From assembly GCF_002234535.1 (NCBI RefSeq), contig NZ_CP022521.1:3906001-3970000 (forward strand): a stretch of DNA of 64,000 nucleotides, in the 5' to 3' direction. Each line of letters opens with the position of its first letter. The first letter of the stretch is position 1. The notes beneath the pieces were generated by a model, which made no database searches, had not been told where the DNA came from, and saw only the letters and a program-made list of their open reading frames with translations. The stretch comes from Actinoalloteichus hoggarensis (GTDB lineage Bacteria > Actinomycetota > Actinomycetes > Mycobacteriales > Pseudonocardiaceae). The position numbers and the translations under genes were made by a program. Shown here one piece after another: positions 53,351 through 61,400 of this stretch.

Positions 53351-54592
53351 ATGCGGAGGACGCGACTCGCGGCGGCGCTGACGGCGGTGGTCTCGGTGTG
53401 CGGCCTGCTCACCGGCTGCGGCAGCCCCGACGACGGCCGGGACACCGTGACGATGTGGACGTATCCGATCATCACCGATCCGACGGCCGATCGGGAGTTC
53501 TGGACGCGCACCGTGGCGGGATTCCGTGAGCGACACCCGGAGATCCGGGTCGAGGTCGTCTCCCAGCCGTGGTCCAACCGCGACGCCACCCTCACCACCG
53601 CCCTGCTCGCGGGCAAGGGACCCGACGTCGGCTATCTCATCCCCGACCAGGTGGGCCGCTACCACGCGCAGGACGTCCTGGCCCCGATCGAGGACTTCCT
53701 CCCCGAGGAGACCATGGCGGACTACCGGGACAACGCGTTGGCAGCGCTGAGCATCGACGAGATCCCGTACGTCGCTCCGATCCTGATGAGCGCGCTGGTG
53801 GGCTCCTGCGATCAGCGGGTGTTGGACGCCACCGGCGTGGAGCCGCCGAGCACCTGGGCGGAGTTACTCGAGATCGCGCCCGTGCTGCGAGAACAGGGCT
53901 ACTACGCCACCCACTACCAGGGCGATCTCCAGGCCGCGCTGAACATGAACTTCTACCAGTACCTGTGGCAGGCGGGCGGCACGGTCTTCACCGACGACGG
54001 CGACCGGCTAGCCGTGGACGGCCCCGAGGGCGTGGCCGCGCTCGAGTTCCTGACGACGCTGGTGGACGAGGAGTACGTCGACCGCTCGGCGCTGACCCAG
54101 GCCTACCAGCCGGACCAGTCGCCGATGGCCAGGGGCCGGGTCGCCTGCGTCTACAACATGGGTCCCACCGAGGCCGCCGCGGCGATGGGCGGCAGCGAGC
54201 ATCTGCGGATCACCCCGCCGCTGACCGGCGCCGTGCAGACCGCCTACGGGACGGTCGGCGGCTACGCGGTCTTCCACGAGGCACGCGACCCCGACGCGGT
54301 CCGGGCCTGGATGGCGTATCTGACCAGCACCGAGGTCATGTCCGACTACAACAGGGCGGCCGGGTACTTCTCGCCGAGGGAATCGGTGACCGACCTCTAC
54401 CCGGACGATCCGGTGCTCGCCGAGGCCGAGCAGTACCTGGAGCTGACCACACCGGGCGAACCGCACTCCCGCTATCGCGAGGTGCTCCAGATCGTGGCGC
54501 CGCTGGTGCAGTCCGCGCTGCTCGGCGAGCAGTCTCCGCAGGACGCGCTCACCGAGGCCGCGCGGGTCGCCGAGCCGTTGCTGGCGAGCTGA
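53351..54592 (+). CDS. Sugar ABC transporter substrate-binding lipoprotein
   Basis: A 413-residue cluster-B/MalE-type binding protein: lipobox LLTGC with acylated Cys23, then TVTMWTYPIITDPTADREFW, VEVVSQPWSNRD and LLAGKGPDVGYL, followed by PPSTWAELLEIAPVLR in the second lobe. It captures a carbohydrate outside the membrane for the two permeases that follow. GGGAGG lies about 8-10 nt before the ATG at 53351; the frame is open farther 5' but overlaps the upstream gene. The substrate is not predictable, but the neighbours suggest a sugar acid or amino sugar. Confidence 0.93.
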   Translation: MRRTRLAAALTAVVSVCGLLTGCGSPDDGRDTVTMWTYPIITDPTADREFWTRTVAGFRERHPEIRVEVVSQPWSNRDATLTTALLAGKGPDVGYLIPDQVGRYHAQDVLAPIEDFLPEETMADYRDNALAALSIDEIPYVAPILMSALVGSCDQRVLDATGVEPPSTWAELLEIAPVLREQGYYATHYQGDLQAALNMNFYQYLWQAGGTVFTDDGDRLAVDGPEGVAALEFLTTLVDEEYVDRSALTQAYQPDQSPMARGRVACVYNMGPTEAAAAMGGSEHLRITPPLTGAVQTAYGTVGGYAVFHEARDPDAVRAWMAYLTSTEVMSDYNRAAGYFSPRESVTDLYPDDPVLAEAEQYLELTTPGEPHSRYREVLQIVAPLVQSALLGEQSPQDALTEAARVAEPLLAS

Positions 54593-54672
54593 CCTCCGCG
54601 TCGCCGTCCTTCCCCGCCCCGATGTCCAGGCGGCGGATCACCGTCCGCCTCGCCACGAGGAGTCGCCGTCTG

Positions 54673-55563
54673 ATGACCACCATCGCGCGCCGCGCCCGAC
54701 GCGGCAGACCGCTGTCCCCCGGCTGGATCGGGCTCGGTTTCGTCCTGCCCTGCTTTCTGCTGTTCCTGATGTTCCGCTTCGGTCCCGCCATCGCGGGCGT
54801 GCTGCTGAGCTTCGCCAACTACACCGTCGGCGGAAACCTGGAGTGGAAGGGCCTGCTCAATTACCAGCGACTCGTCGCGGACCCCGGCTTCCTCAACGCC
54901 TTACGGGTGACGCTGGTCTACACGCTGATCTCGGTGCCGTTGACCATCGTCGCCGCCACCGGCCTGGCACTGCTGACGCGACGGGCCTTCCGCGGCGCGC
55001 GGCTGTACCGGTCGATCTTCTTCCTTCCGGTGGTCACCAGTCTCATCCTGGCGGGCGTCGTGTTCACCTGGATCTTCTCCAGCGGCGGGCCGTGGTCGAC
55101 GGTGTTGAGCGCCTTCGGGTTCCCGGTCACCGACTGGCTGGAGAGCGGCACCTTCGCCCTGCCCGCCGTGGCGCTGGTCGGCGTGTGGACGCGGTTCGGC
55201 TACGGCGTGCTCATCATCCTCGCCCGGCTTCAGGAGGTGCCCCGCGAACTCGAGGAGGCCGCGGTCGTCGACGGCGCGGGCCCGTGGCGTCGCTTCCGAC
55301 ACGTGGTGCTGCCGCAGCTCCGGCCCGCGGTGTTCTTCCTGGTGATCATCGAGACGACCTTCTCCTTCCAGGCGTTCGACACCATCTACGTGATGACCTC
55401 CGGCGGCCCGGTCGACGCCACCTACTCGCTGGTGTTCGACCTCTACCAGGAGAGCTTCGTCAACTTCGACTTCGGCTACGCCGGGGCGATCGGCGTCGTG
55501 CTGTTCGTGCTCACGCTCGTCATCGCCCTCATCCAGCGGGCCACCGTGGGCAGGGAGTCCTGA
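54673..55563 (+). CDS. ABC sugar permease, MalF/UgpA type
   Basis: A 296-residue six-segment permease. WIGLGFVLPCFLLFLMF is the first helix, and EEAAVVDGAGPWRRFRHVVL is the EAA loop that docks the ATPase. The ATG at 54673 is chosen because GAGGAG lies 10 nt upstream and the length then matches the family; the ATG at 54622 has no site. Its stop overlaps the next gene's ATG by one base (TGATG). No ATPase gene is in the locus, as usual in actinomycetes that share MsiK. Confidence 0.92.
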   Translation: MTTIARRARRGRPLSPGWIGLGFVLPCFLLFLMFRFGPAIAGVLLSFANYTVGGNLEWKGLLNYQRLVADPGFLNALRVTLVYTLISVPLTIVAATGLALLTRRAFRGARLYRSIFFLPVVTSLILAGVVFTWIFSSGGPWSTVLSAFGFPVTDWLESGTFALPAVALVGVWTRFGYGVLIILARLQEVPRELEEAAVVDGAGPWRRFRHVVLPQLRPAVFFLVIIETTFSFQAFDTIYVMTSGGPVDATYSLVFDLYQESFVNFDFGYAGAIGVVLFVLTLVIALIQRATVGRES

Positions 55564-56456
55564 TGTCGGTCGTCGACACGATCAACGGGCTGACCAGGCC
55601 CTCGGCCGGTCGTCGAACCACCGCCACGCGGGACCCGTTCGCGCCCCGAGGCGTGGCCAAGGTGCTCACCCACCTCATCGCCGCGGTGTGCGCCCTGGTC
55701 ACCATGTTCCCGCTGTACGCGATGGTGATCCTGTCGCTGCGCAGGCCGGGAGCCGTCGAGTTCCCGGCGAGCCTGGTGCCCTGGGATCTCTCCGTCGAAT
55801 CGTTCGGCCTCATCTTCGCGACGCCCGAGGTGTGGCGGTGGATGGCGAACACACTGGTCTACGCCCTGGTGTCGGTGGTGCTGATCCTGCTGATCTCGGC
55901 GATGGCCGGCTACGCCTTCGCCAAGCGGCGGTTCCGGGGCCGCGAGGTGATGTTCTGGTCGCTGGTCTCCATGCTGATGGTGCCGTACCAGGTGACGCTG
56001 ATCCCGCTGTTCATCCTCGTCGCACGCTCGGGCGGGGTGGACACCTACTGGGGGCTGATCCTGCCGGGGCTGGCCAACGTGCAGGCGGTGTTCCTGATGC
56101 GGCAGTTCATCATGGGCATCCCGGACGACCTGATCGAGGCCGCGCGCATCGACGGGTGCGGCGACTGGCGGATCTTCGCCCGCATCGTGCTGCCGCTGTG
56201 CAGGCCGATCCTGGCGACCCTGGGGATCTTCGTCTTTCTGTGGCACTGGAACGACTTCCTGTGGCCGCTGCTGGTCGGACAGGACCCGGCGATGCGCACG
56301 CTGACCACCGGCATCGCCTCCCTGCAGGCGGAGCAGATCCCGTTGTCGCAGGTGTTCGCCGGTTCGGTGGTGGCCTTCGTGCCGATCTTCCTGGCCTACC
56401 TCGTCGGTCAGCGCTACATCACCGACAACGCCGTGGCCGTGGGAATCAAGGGATAG
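55563..56456 (+). CDS. ABC sugar permease, MalG/UgpE type
   Basis: A 297-residue inner-membrane partner of the preceding permease, with a first helix at about 35-60 (IAAVCALVTMFPLYAMVILS) and the EAA loop IEAARIDGCGDWRIFARIVL. FLMRQFIMGIPDDLIEAARI is a near-invariant MalG-type block. It begins inside the upstream stop codon, and the next gene's ribosome site AGGGAG follows its stop directly, so the operon continues. Confidence 0.93.
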   Translation: MSVVDTINGLTRPSAGRRTTATRDPFAPRGVAKVLTHLIAAVCALVTMFPLYAMVILSLRRPGAVEFPASLVPWDLSVESFGLIFATPEVWRWMANTLVYALVSVVLILLISAMAGYAFAKRRFRGREVMFWSLVSMLMVPYQVTLIPLFILVARSGGVDTYWGLILPGLANVQAVFLMRQFIMGIPDDLIEAARIDGCGDWRIFARIVLPLCRPILATLGIFVFLWHWNDFLWPLLVGQDPAMRTLTTGIASLQAEQIPLSQVFAGSVVAFVPIFLAYLVGQRYITDNAVAVGIKG

Positions 56457-56464
56457 GGAGCGAC

Positions 56465-57487
56465 ATGTTCACCGACGAGATCGCACTGGAGACGGCGTTG
56501 TCCGCGCCGTCGGCCGCGCTGGTCGCCGAGGCGGCCGACTGGCCGGGCGACCTGGTGGTGCTGGGCGCGGGCGGGAAGATGGGCCCGACACTGTGCCGGA
56601 TGGCCCGGCGGGCCGCCGACGAGGCGGGCCGCACCGACCTGCGGGTGCACGCCGTGTCCCGCTGGACCGACGCCGCCGTCGCCGACCGGCTGCGCGCCGA
56701 GGGCGTCGAACCCGTGGTCTTCGACCTCACGCTCGACGCCGACCTGACCGCGCTGCCCGACGCGGCGGGCGTGGTGTTCATGGTGGGGGCCAAGTTCGGC
56801 AGCTCGGCGGCGCCGCACCACGCCTGGGCGGTCAACGCCGTGCTGCCCGCGCTGGTGGCCCGCCGCTATGCCGACAGCGCGATCGCGGCGTTCTCCACCG
56901 GCAACGTCTACCCGCTGGTCCCCGTGGCCGCCGGGGGCTGCACCGAGGACGACGCGCCGGGGCCGGTCGGCGAGTACGCGATGGCGTGCCTGGGCCGGGA
57001 GCGGGTCCTGGAGCACGCGGCGGACGCCAGGGGAACGCGGATCGCGGTGCTGCGGCTGAACTACGCCGTCGAACCCCGCTACGGCGTGCTCGCCGACGTC
57101 GGCAGGGCCGTGGCCGCCGCCGAGCCGGTCGACGTCACGACCTCCCACGTCAACGTCGTCTGGCAGCGCTACGCCAACGAGGTCGCCCTCCGAGCCATGA
57201 CCAGGGCGAGCAGCCCGCCGCTGGTCCTCAACCTCACCGGGCCGGAGACGGCCTCCACCCGCCGGATCGCCCTGGGACTCGCCGAGCGCCTCGGCGTGCC
57301 GGCCGTGTTCACCGGGGAGGAGGCGCCCAGCGCCCTGCTGAACGACGCGGGCCGCTGCCATGCCCTGTTCGGCTACCCCGACGTGGCCTTGGGGACGCTG
57401 CTGGACTGGCAGGCGGAGTGGATCGGCTCGGGCGGGGTGCTGTGGAACAAGCCGACGAAGTTCCAGCGTCGCGATGGGAGGTTCTGA
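56465..57487 (+). CDS. NAD-dependent epimerase/dehydratase-like (extended SDR)
   Basis: A 340-residue extended SDR-type protein. The nucleotide motif LGAGGKMGPTL is at about 33-43, and AFSTGNVYPLVP holds the Ser/Thr region. The expected YxxxK reads EYAMACLGRE: the Tyr is there, but Cys stands where Lys should be, so classical catalysis is doubtful. LNLTGPETASTRRIALGLAE is a conserved C-terminal block of this subgroup. AGGGAG lies 4 nt before the ATG. It is in the ABC operon and likely acts on the imported sugar. Confidence 0.82.
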   Translation: MFTDEIALETALSAPSAALVAEAADWPGDLVVLGAGGKMGPTLCRMARRAADEAGRTDLRVHAVSRWTDAAVADRLRAEGVEPVVFDLTLDADLTALPDAAGVVFMVGAKFGSSAAPHHAWAVNAVLPALVARRYADSAIAAFSTGNVYPLVPVAAGGCTEDDAPGPVGEYAMACLGRERVLEHAADARGTRIAVLRLNYAVEPRYGVLADVGRAVAAAEPVDVTTSHVNVVWQRYANEVALRAMTRASSPPLVLNLTGPETASTRRIALGLAERLGVPAVFTGEEAPSALLNDAGRCHALFGYPDVALGTLLDWQAEWIGSGGVLWNKPTKFQRRDGRF

Positions 57488-58527
57488 TGATCTCGACCGC
57501 CCTGCCCGAAGCCGAGGCCGCGCTGCTGGCCGACGGAACGGTGATTCCCGCGCATCCGCTGGCGCTGACCGCAGGCAGGCGACTCGACGAACGCCGCCAG
57601 CGCGCCCTGACCCGCTACTACGTCGACGCGGGCGCGGGCGGCCTGGCCGTGGCCGTGCACACCACTCAGTTCGCGATCCGCGAGCCGTCCGTCGGCCTGC
57701 TGCGGCCGGTGCTGGAACTGGCGGCCGAGACGATGGACGCCCACGTCGGCGACCGACCGTTCCTGCGCATCGCGGGCGCCTGCGGGCCGGTCGCCCAGGC
57801 CGTGGCCGAGGCGGAGCTGGCGGCCGAGCTCGGCTATCACGCGGTGCTGCTGTCCCCCGGCGGGCTCGCGAAGCTCGACGAGGCGGCGCTGCTGGATCGG
57901 GCCGCCGCCGTGGGCCGAGTGCTGCCCGTCATCGGCTTCTACCTTCAGGAGGCGGTGGGCGGCCGCAGGCTGACGGTGGACTTCTGGCGGCGGCTCGCCG
58001 ACCTGCCGTCGGTGGTGGCGGTCAAGGCCGCGCCCTTCGACCGCTACCGCACCCTCGACGTCGCCAGGGGCCTGGCCGAGTCCGATCGGGGCGGCGAGGT
58101 CGCCCTGTACACCGGCAACGACGACAACATCCTGCTTGACCTGCTCGGCGGCGGGGGCGGCCGGGTGGTGGGCGGCCTGCTCGGACAGTGGGCGGTGTGG
58201 ACGGCGGGCGCGGTGCGGACCTGGGAGCTGGCCCGCCGGGCCAGGCAGGGCGACGGCGCGGCACTGCGGCTGGCCGTCGAGCGCGCCCCGCAGCTCACCG
58301 ACGCCAACGGCGCGGTCTTCGACGTCGACAACGCCTTCCGCGGCTGCATCGCCGGGGTGCACGAGGTGCTGCGCGGGCAGGGCCTGCTGGCGGGCACCTG
58401 GTGTCTGGATCCCGCCGAGAGCCTCTCCCCCGGGCAGGCGGCCGAGATCGACCGGGTGCGCGCGGCCTATCCGTGGCTGCTGGACGACGAGTTCGTCGCG
58501 GCCAACCGGGATCGGTGGCTGCGATGA
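57487..58527 (+). CDS. DHDPS/NAL-family aldolase
   Basis: A 346-residue class I aldolase-like protein. GFYLQEAVGG supplies the Tyr and VVAVKAAPFD the Schiff-base Lys near residue 180; HPLALTAGRRLDERRQRALT replaces the usual TPF opening. Its ATG overlaps the epimerase stop (TGATG), and its own stop overlaps the next ATG (ATGA). It is related to the aldolase at 46537-47796 but has no insertion. It may cleave or form a 2-keto-3-deoxy sugar acid in this pathway. Confidence 0.85.
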   Translation: MISTALPEAEAALLADGTVIPAHPLALTAGRRLDERRQRALTRYYVDAGAGGLAVAVHTTQFAIREPSVGLLRPVLELAAETMDAHVGDRPFLRIAGACGPVAQAVAEAELAAELGYHAVLLSPGGLAKLDEAALLDRAAAVGRVLPVIGFYLQEAVGGRRLTVDFWRRLADLPSVVAVKAAPFDRYRTLDVARGLAESDRGGEVALYTGNDDNILLDLLGGGGGRVVGGLLGQWAVWTAGAVRTWELARRARQGDGAALRLAVERAPQLTDANGAVFDVDNAFRGCIAGVHEVLRGQGLLAGTWCLDPAESLSPGQAAEIDRVRAAYPWLLDDEFVAANRDRWLR

Positions 58528-59765
58528 GCATCGTGGTGGCGGTGCCCCGGCGGTGGCGCGAGGCGTTCTTCGACGCGGGAGCGGCGGTCGGGCGAGGCCG
58601 GGACGAGGACGGGGCCGCGCAGTCCGGTGTGGACGGATCGGCCGACGCCGGAGGGCCTGCGTCGAGCCTCGGTGCCGAGCGGGGGCCCGGCATCGGTACG
58701 CGGACGCGGTGCGGCACGGGCGAGGACGCCGGGGAGGATCCCCGTGAAGGCGGTGCCCGAGGCTCCGGCGAGCCCGAGGAACGGTCGCCGGTCCTCGACG
58801 GATCGGCGAGCGGCGTGGGGGACGTCGGCACGGCGGACGACCTCGGCACGCTCGCCGCGCTGACCGGACTCGGCACGCTGCGCGTCGTGCCCCAGTCCGA
58901 CCCGCTTCCCGCCGACACGCGGGTGCTGATCACCGGCTGGGGCGCCCCCGTGCTCGACGAGGTGACGCTGGCGGCGGCCCCGCGGCTGGCGTTGGTGGCT
59001 CATACCGGCGGCACGGTGAAGCCGTTCGTGACCGACGCCGTGTGGCGACGGGGCATCCGGGTGACACAGGCAGGCGCGGCGATGGCCTATCCCGTCGGCG
59101 AGGTCGCGTTGGCCTTCACCCTGGCGCTGCTGCACCGGATTCCCCGCTTCGACCACGCGCTGCACGCGGGAGCGGGCTGGGCGAGGGCGAAGGCCGCGCC
59201 GCCCCGGCACGAGCTGGCGGCCGGCCGGATCGGCGTCGTCGGGGCGTCGCGCACCGGGCGCGAGTACATCCGGCTGGTGCGGCTGCTCGGGGCGACGGTG
59301 ACCGTCGCCGATCCCTACCTGACCGAGGCCGAGGCCGAACAGCTGGGCGTGCGCGTCGCGACGCTCGACGAGGTGCTCGCCGAGAACCGGATCGTCGCCC
59401 TGCACGCCCCGGTGCTGCCGGAGACCCGACACCTGCTGGGTCCGCGTGAGCTGTCGCTGCTGCCCGACGGCGCCGGCCTGGTCAACACCGCCCGATCCTG
59501 GCTGGTGGACCCCGTCGCGCTGCTCGCCGAGCTGCGCAGCGGCCGGATCGACGCCGCCGTCGACGTCTTCGACGACGAGCCTCTCGCCGAGGACGATCCG
59601 CTGCGCGACCTGCCGAACGTGCTGCTCACCCCGCACGAGGCGGCGGGCACGGTGGAGGCTCGGCGACGGCAGGGCGATCTCGTGATCGCGGAGATCGAGC
59701 GATTCCACCGTGGTGAGCCACTGCGACACGAGGTGACGGCGGCGGACTGGCATCGGATCGGCTGA
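58524..59765 (+). CDS. D-isomer 2-hydroxyacid dehydrogenase with N-terminal insertion
   Basis: A 413-residue NAD-dependent dehydrogenase. The Rossmann motif GVVGASRTGREYI is near residue 235, the catalytic Arg is in VNTARSWLVD, the acid in DVFDDEPLA and the His in LLTPHEAAGT. Residues about 24-108, between the first strand and the rest of the substrate domain, are Gly/Asp/Ala-rich low-complexity sequence absent from typical members. The ATG overlaps the aldolase stop by 4 bases, ending the operon. It probably oxidises or reduces a 2-hydroxy or 2-keto acid made by the upstream enzymes. Confidence 0.88.
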   Translation: MSIVVAVPRRWREAFFDAGAAVGRGRDEDGAAQSGVDGSADAGGPASSLGAERGPGIGTRTRCGTGEDAGEDPREGGARGSGEPEERSPVLDGSASGVGDVGTADDLGTLAALTGLGTLRVVPQSDPLPADTRVLITGWGAPVLDEVTLAAAPRLALVAHTGGTVKPFVTDAVWRRGIRVTQAGAAMAYPVGEVALAFTLALLHRIPRFDHALHAGAGWARAKAAPPRHELAAGRIGVVGASRTGREYIRLVRLLGATVTVADPYLTEAEAEQLGVRVATLDEVLAENRIVALHAPVLPETRHLLGPRELSLLPDGAGLVNTARSWLVDPVALLAELRSGRIDAAVDVFDDEPLAEDDPLRDLPNVLLTPHEAAGTVEARRRQGDLVIAEIERFHRGEPLRHEVTAADWHRIG

Positions 59766-60265
59766 GCGGCCCCGCGCCGCGGCACACGAGGCGTTCTCAT
59801 CGTCGGCGGGCCGGAGGTTCCCGTGCGGCGTCGGCCGGGTCGGCGGCCGGGCGGGTCGGCGGCCGGTCGATGCGGCGGCCGGTCGAGGCGCCGGACGTCC
59901 CGCGCCGTCAACGCGGGCGCGGTGAAGGACGACGGGCCGCAGGCCGGGCGTACCGGTGTGGCACGACGGTCGCGAGTCGCACCGGGCACCCGCGATCGAG
60001 CGGCCGAGCCGGTGCCGTGCGGGCACGGGTGCCAGTGCCAGTGCCAGTGCCGGTGCCGGTGCCGGTGCCGGTGCCGAGCGGGTACGGGGGCGGACGTCGA
60101 TGCCGGACCGCACCGGCCGGGTGTCCGATCACGGGACCGACGGGACGGACGGGACGGACGACGGCAGTCCGGGATCTGCGGCGTCGAGGCGGCGGCCACG
60201 TCCTGGTGGATGCCGCGCCGCCCCGTCCCTTGCTGTCGCACCCACGGCGCGGGCATGGTCGAACC
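59766..60265. other. Intergenic with hexanucleotide repeat
   Basis: This 500-base gap has no supported gene; the only notable feature is the tandem repeat at 60029-60076. Confidence 0.45.
60029..60076 (+). repeat. Tandem hexamer repeat, eight units
   Basis: Three GTGCCA units are followed directly by five GTGCCG units. Such perfect short repeats can change in number by slippage. It lies about 190 bases upstream of the MDMPI-type gene. Confidence 0.85.
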
Positions 60266-61009
60266 GTGAGGATCGCCGACTACATCGAGACGCTCGACCA
60301 CGAGGGCAGGCTGGTCACCGAGGCCGCGCGCCCCGCCGACCTGGACGCCCCCGTCCCGGACTGTCCGCGATGGCTGGTGCGGGACCTCCTTCGACATCTG
60401 GGCGCCGTCCATCGCTGGGCCACCGCGTTCGTCGCCGAGGGACGAGACCAGCCGGTGGCACTGCCGACACCGCCCGCGATGTCCGACGACGCGCTCCTGC
60501 CCTGGCTGCGTGACGGGTTGGACCGGCTCGTCACGACGCTGCGGGCCGCGCCCCCCGACCTCGCCTGCTGGACGTTCCTCCCGGCACCCTCCCCGTCGAT
60601 CTTCTGGGCACGTCGCCAGGCCTACGAGACCGCCGTACACCGAGTGGACGTCGAGAAGGCCCGTGGTCTGCCGATCTCGCCGTTGGACCCGGAGTTCGCG
60701 GCGGGCGGCATCGACGAGCTGCTCACGGGGTTCCACGCACGACAGCGGAGTCCCGTGCGCACCGATTCGCCGAAGACGCTGCGGGTGCGGGTCACCGACG
60801 TCGCCGAGGCGGACTGGATCGTGCGGCTCTCCGACGAGCCGCCGCGGACCGTGCGTGTCTCGGCGGACCCGCCGGCCGCCGACTGCGTGTACGAGGGTCC
60901 GGCCGCCACGCTGTACCTGGTGTTGTGGAACCGGCTCCCGCCGGAGGCGGTGCGGATCACCGGCGACGTGAGTCTGGCGCACCGCTGGCGTGCCCTCACC
61001 AGCGACTGA
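60266..61009 (+). CDS. Maleylpyruvate isomerase (MDMPI)-family protein
   Basis: A 247-residue protein with the MDMPI N-terminal four-helix domain (CPRWLVRDLLRHLGAVHRWA with the first metal-binding His) and a second ligand in FWARRQAYETAVHRVDVE. A C-terminal MDMPI_C-type domain follows (VRVSADPPAADCVYEGPA, AVRITGDVSLAHRW). The family is mycothiol- and metal-dependent. The GTG at 60266 has no ribosome site and fits the family start, so translation may be leaderless. Its own substrate is unknown. Confidence 0.85.
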   Translation: MRIADYIETLDHEGRLVTEAARPADLDAPVPDCPRWLVRDLLRHLGAVHRWATAFVAEGRDQPVALPTPPAMSDDALLPWLRDGLDRLVTTLRAAPPDLACWTFLPAPSPSIFWARRQAYETAVHRVDVEKARGLPISPLDPEFAAGGIDELLTGFHARQRSPVRTDSPKTLRVRVTDVAEADWIVRLSDEPPRTVRVSADPPAADCVYEGPAATLYLVLWNRLPPEAVRITGDVSLAHRWRALTSD

Positions 61010-61400
61010 TCGACGCCTTCCCGCTCGGCGAGCCCCGGCGGCGGGGTCCAGCGGCGCGGCCCGCCATCGACGCCCCGTCGCCGTCGGCGGGCAGCATCGA
61101 TCTCGACGGCGGGGGCACGCGGGCGGGCGCAGGCCCGATCGGCGAATCCCGCGAGCGGCCCGACGTCCTCCCGCCCCGAATGCGGACATCGAGGAACACC
61201 CTCGTGGTCGACGCGGACCATCGGGGCAGCGGCGAGTGCTCCGGTCACGTGATCATCGCTGTCGGACGACCAGACTAAAGTCTTTCGATGATCAAGGACT
61301 TGACGGTCGAACGACCGGCGTGATCGACGGGCCGAACCGAGACGCACCCGCCGGACCACGCTCGCGCCGACGACGCCGTACCCCTCCCGAAGGAGCCGCC
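61010..61400. other. Intergenic, no gene seen
   Basis: A 391-base gap with several GC-rich small inverted repeats near 61035-61090 that could end the MDMPI transcript, then a less GC-rich stretch near 61240-61310 that may hold the next promoter. Confidence 0.4.

Noticed and set aside
53299-59765. A missing ATPase as evidence of a broken ABC transporter
   Set aside because: Actinomycete sugar importers of this type commonly share one remote MsiK ATPase, so absence here is normal.
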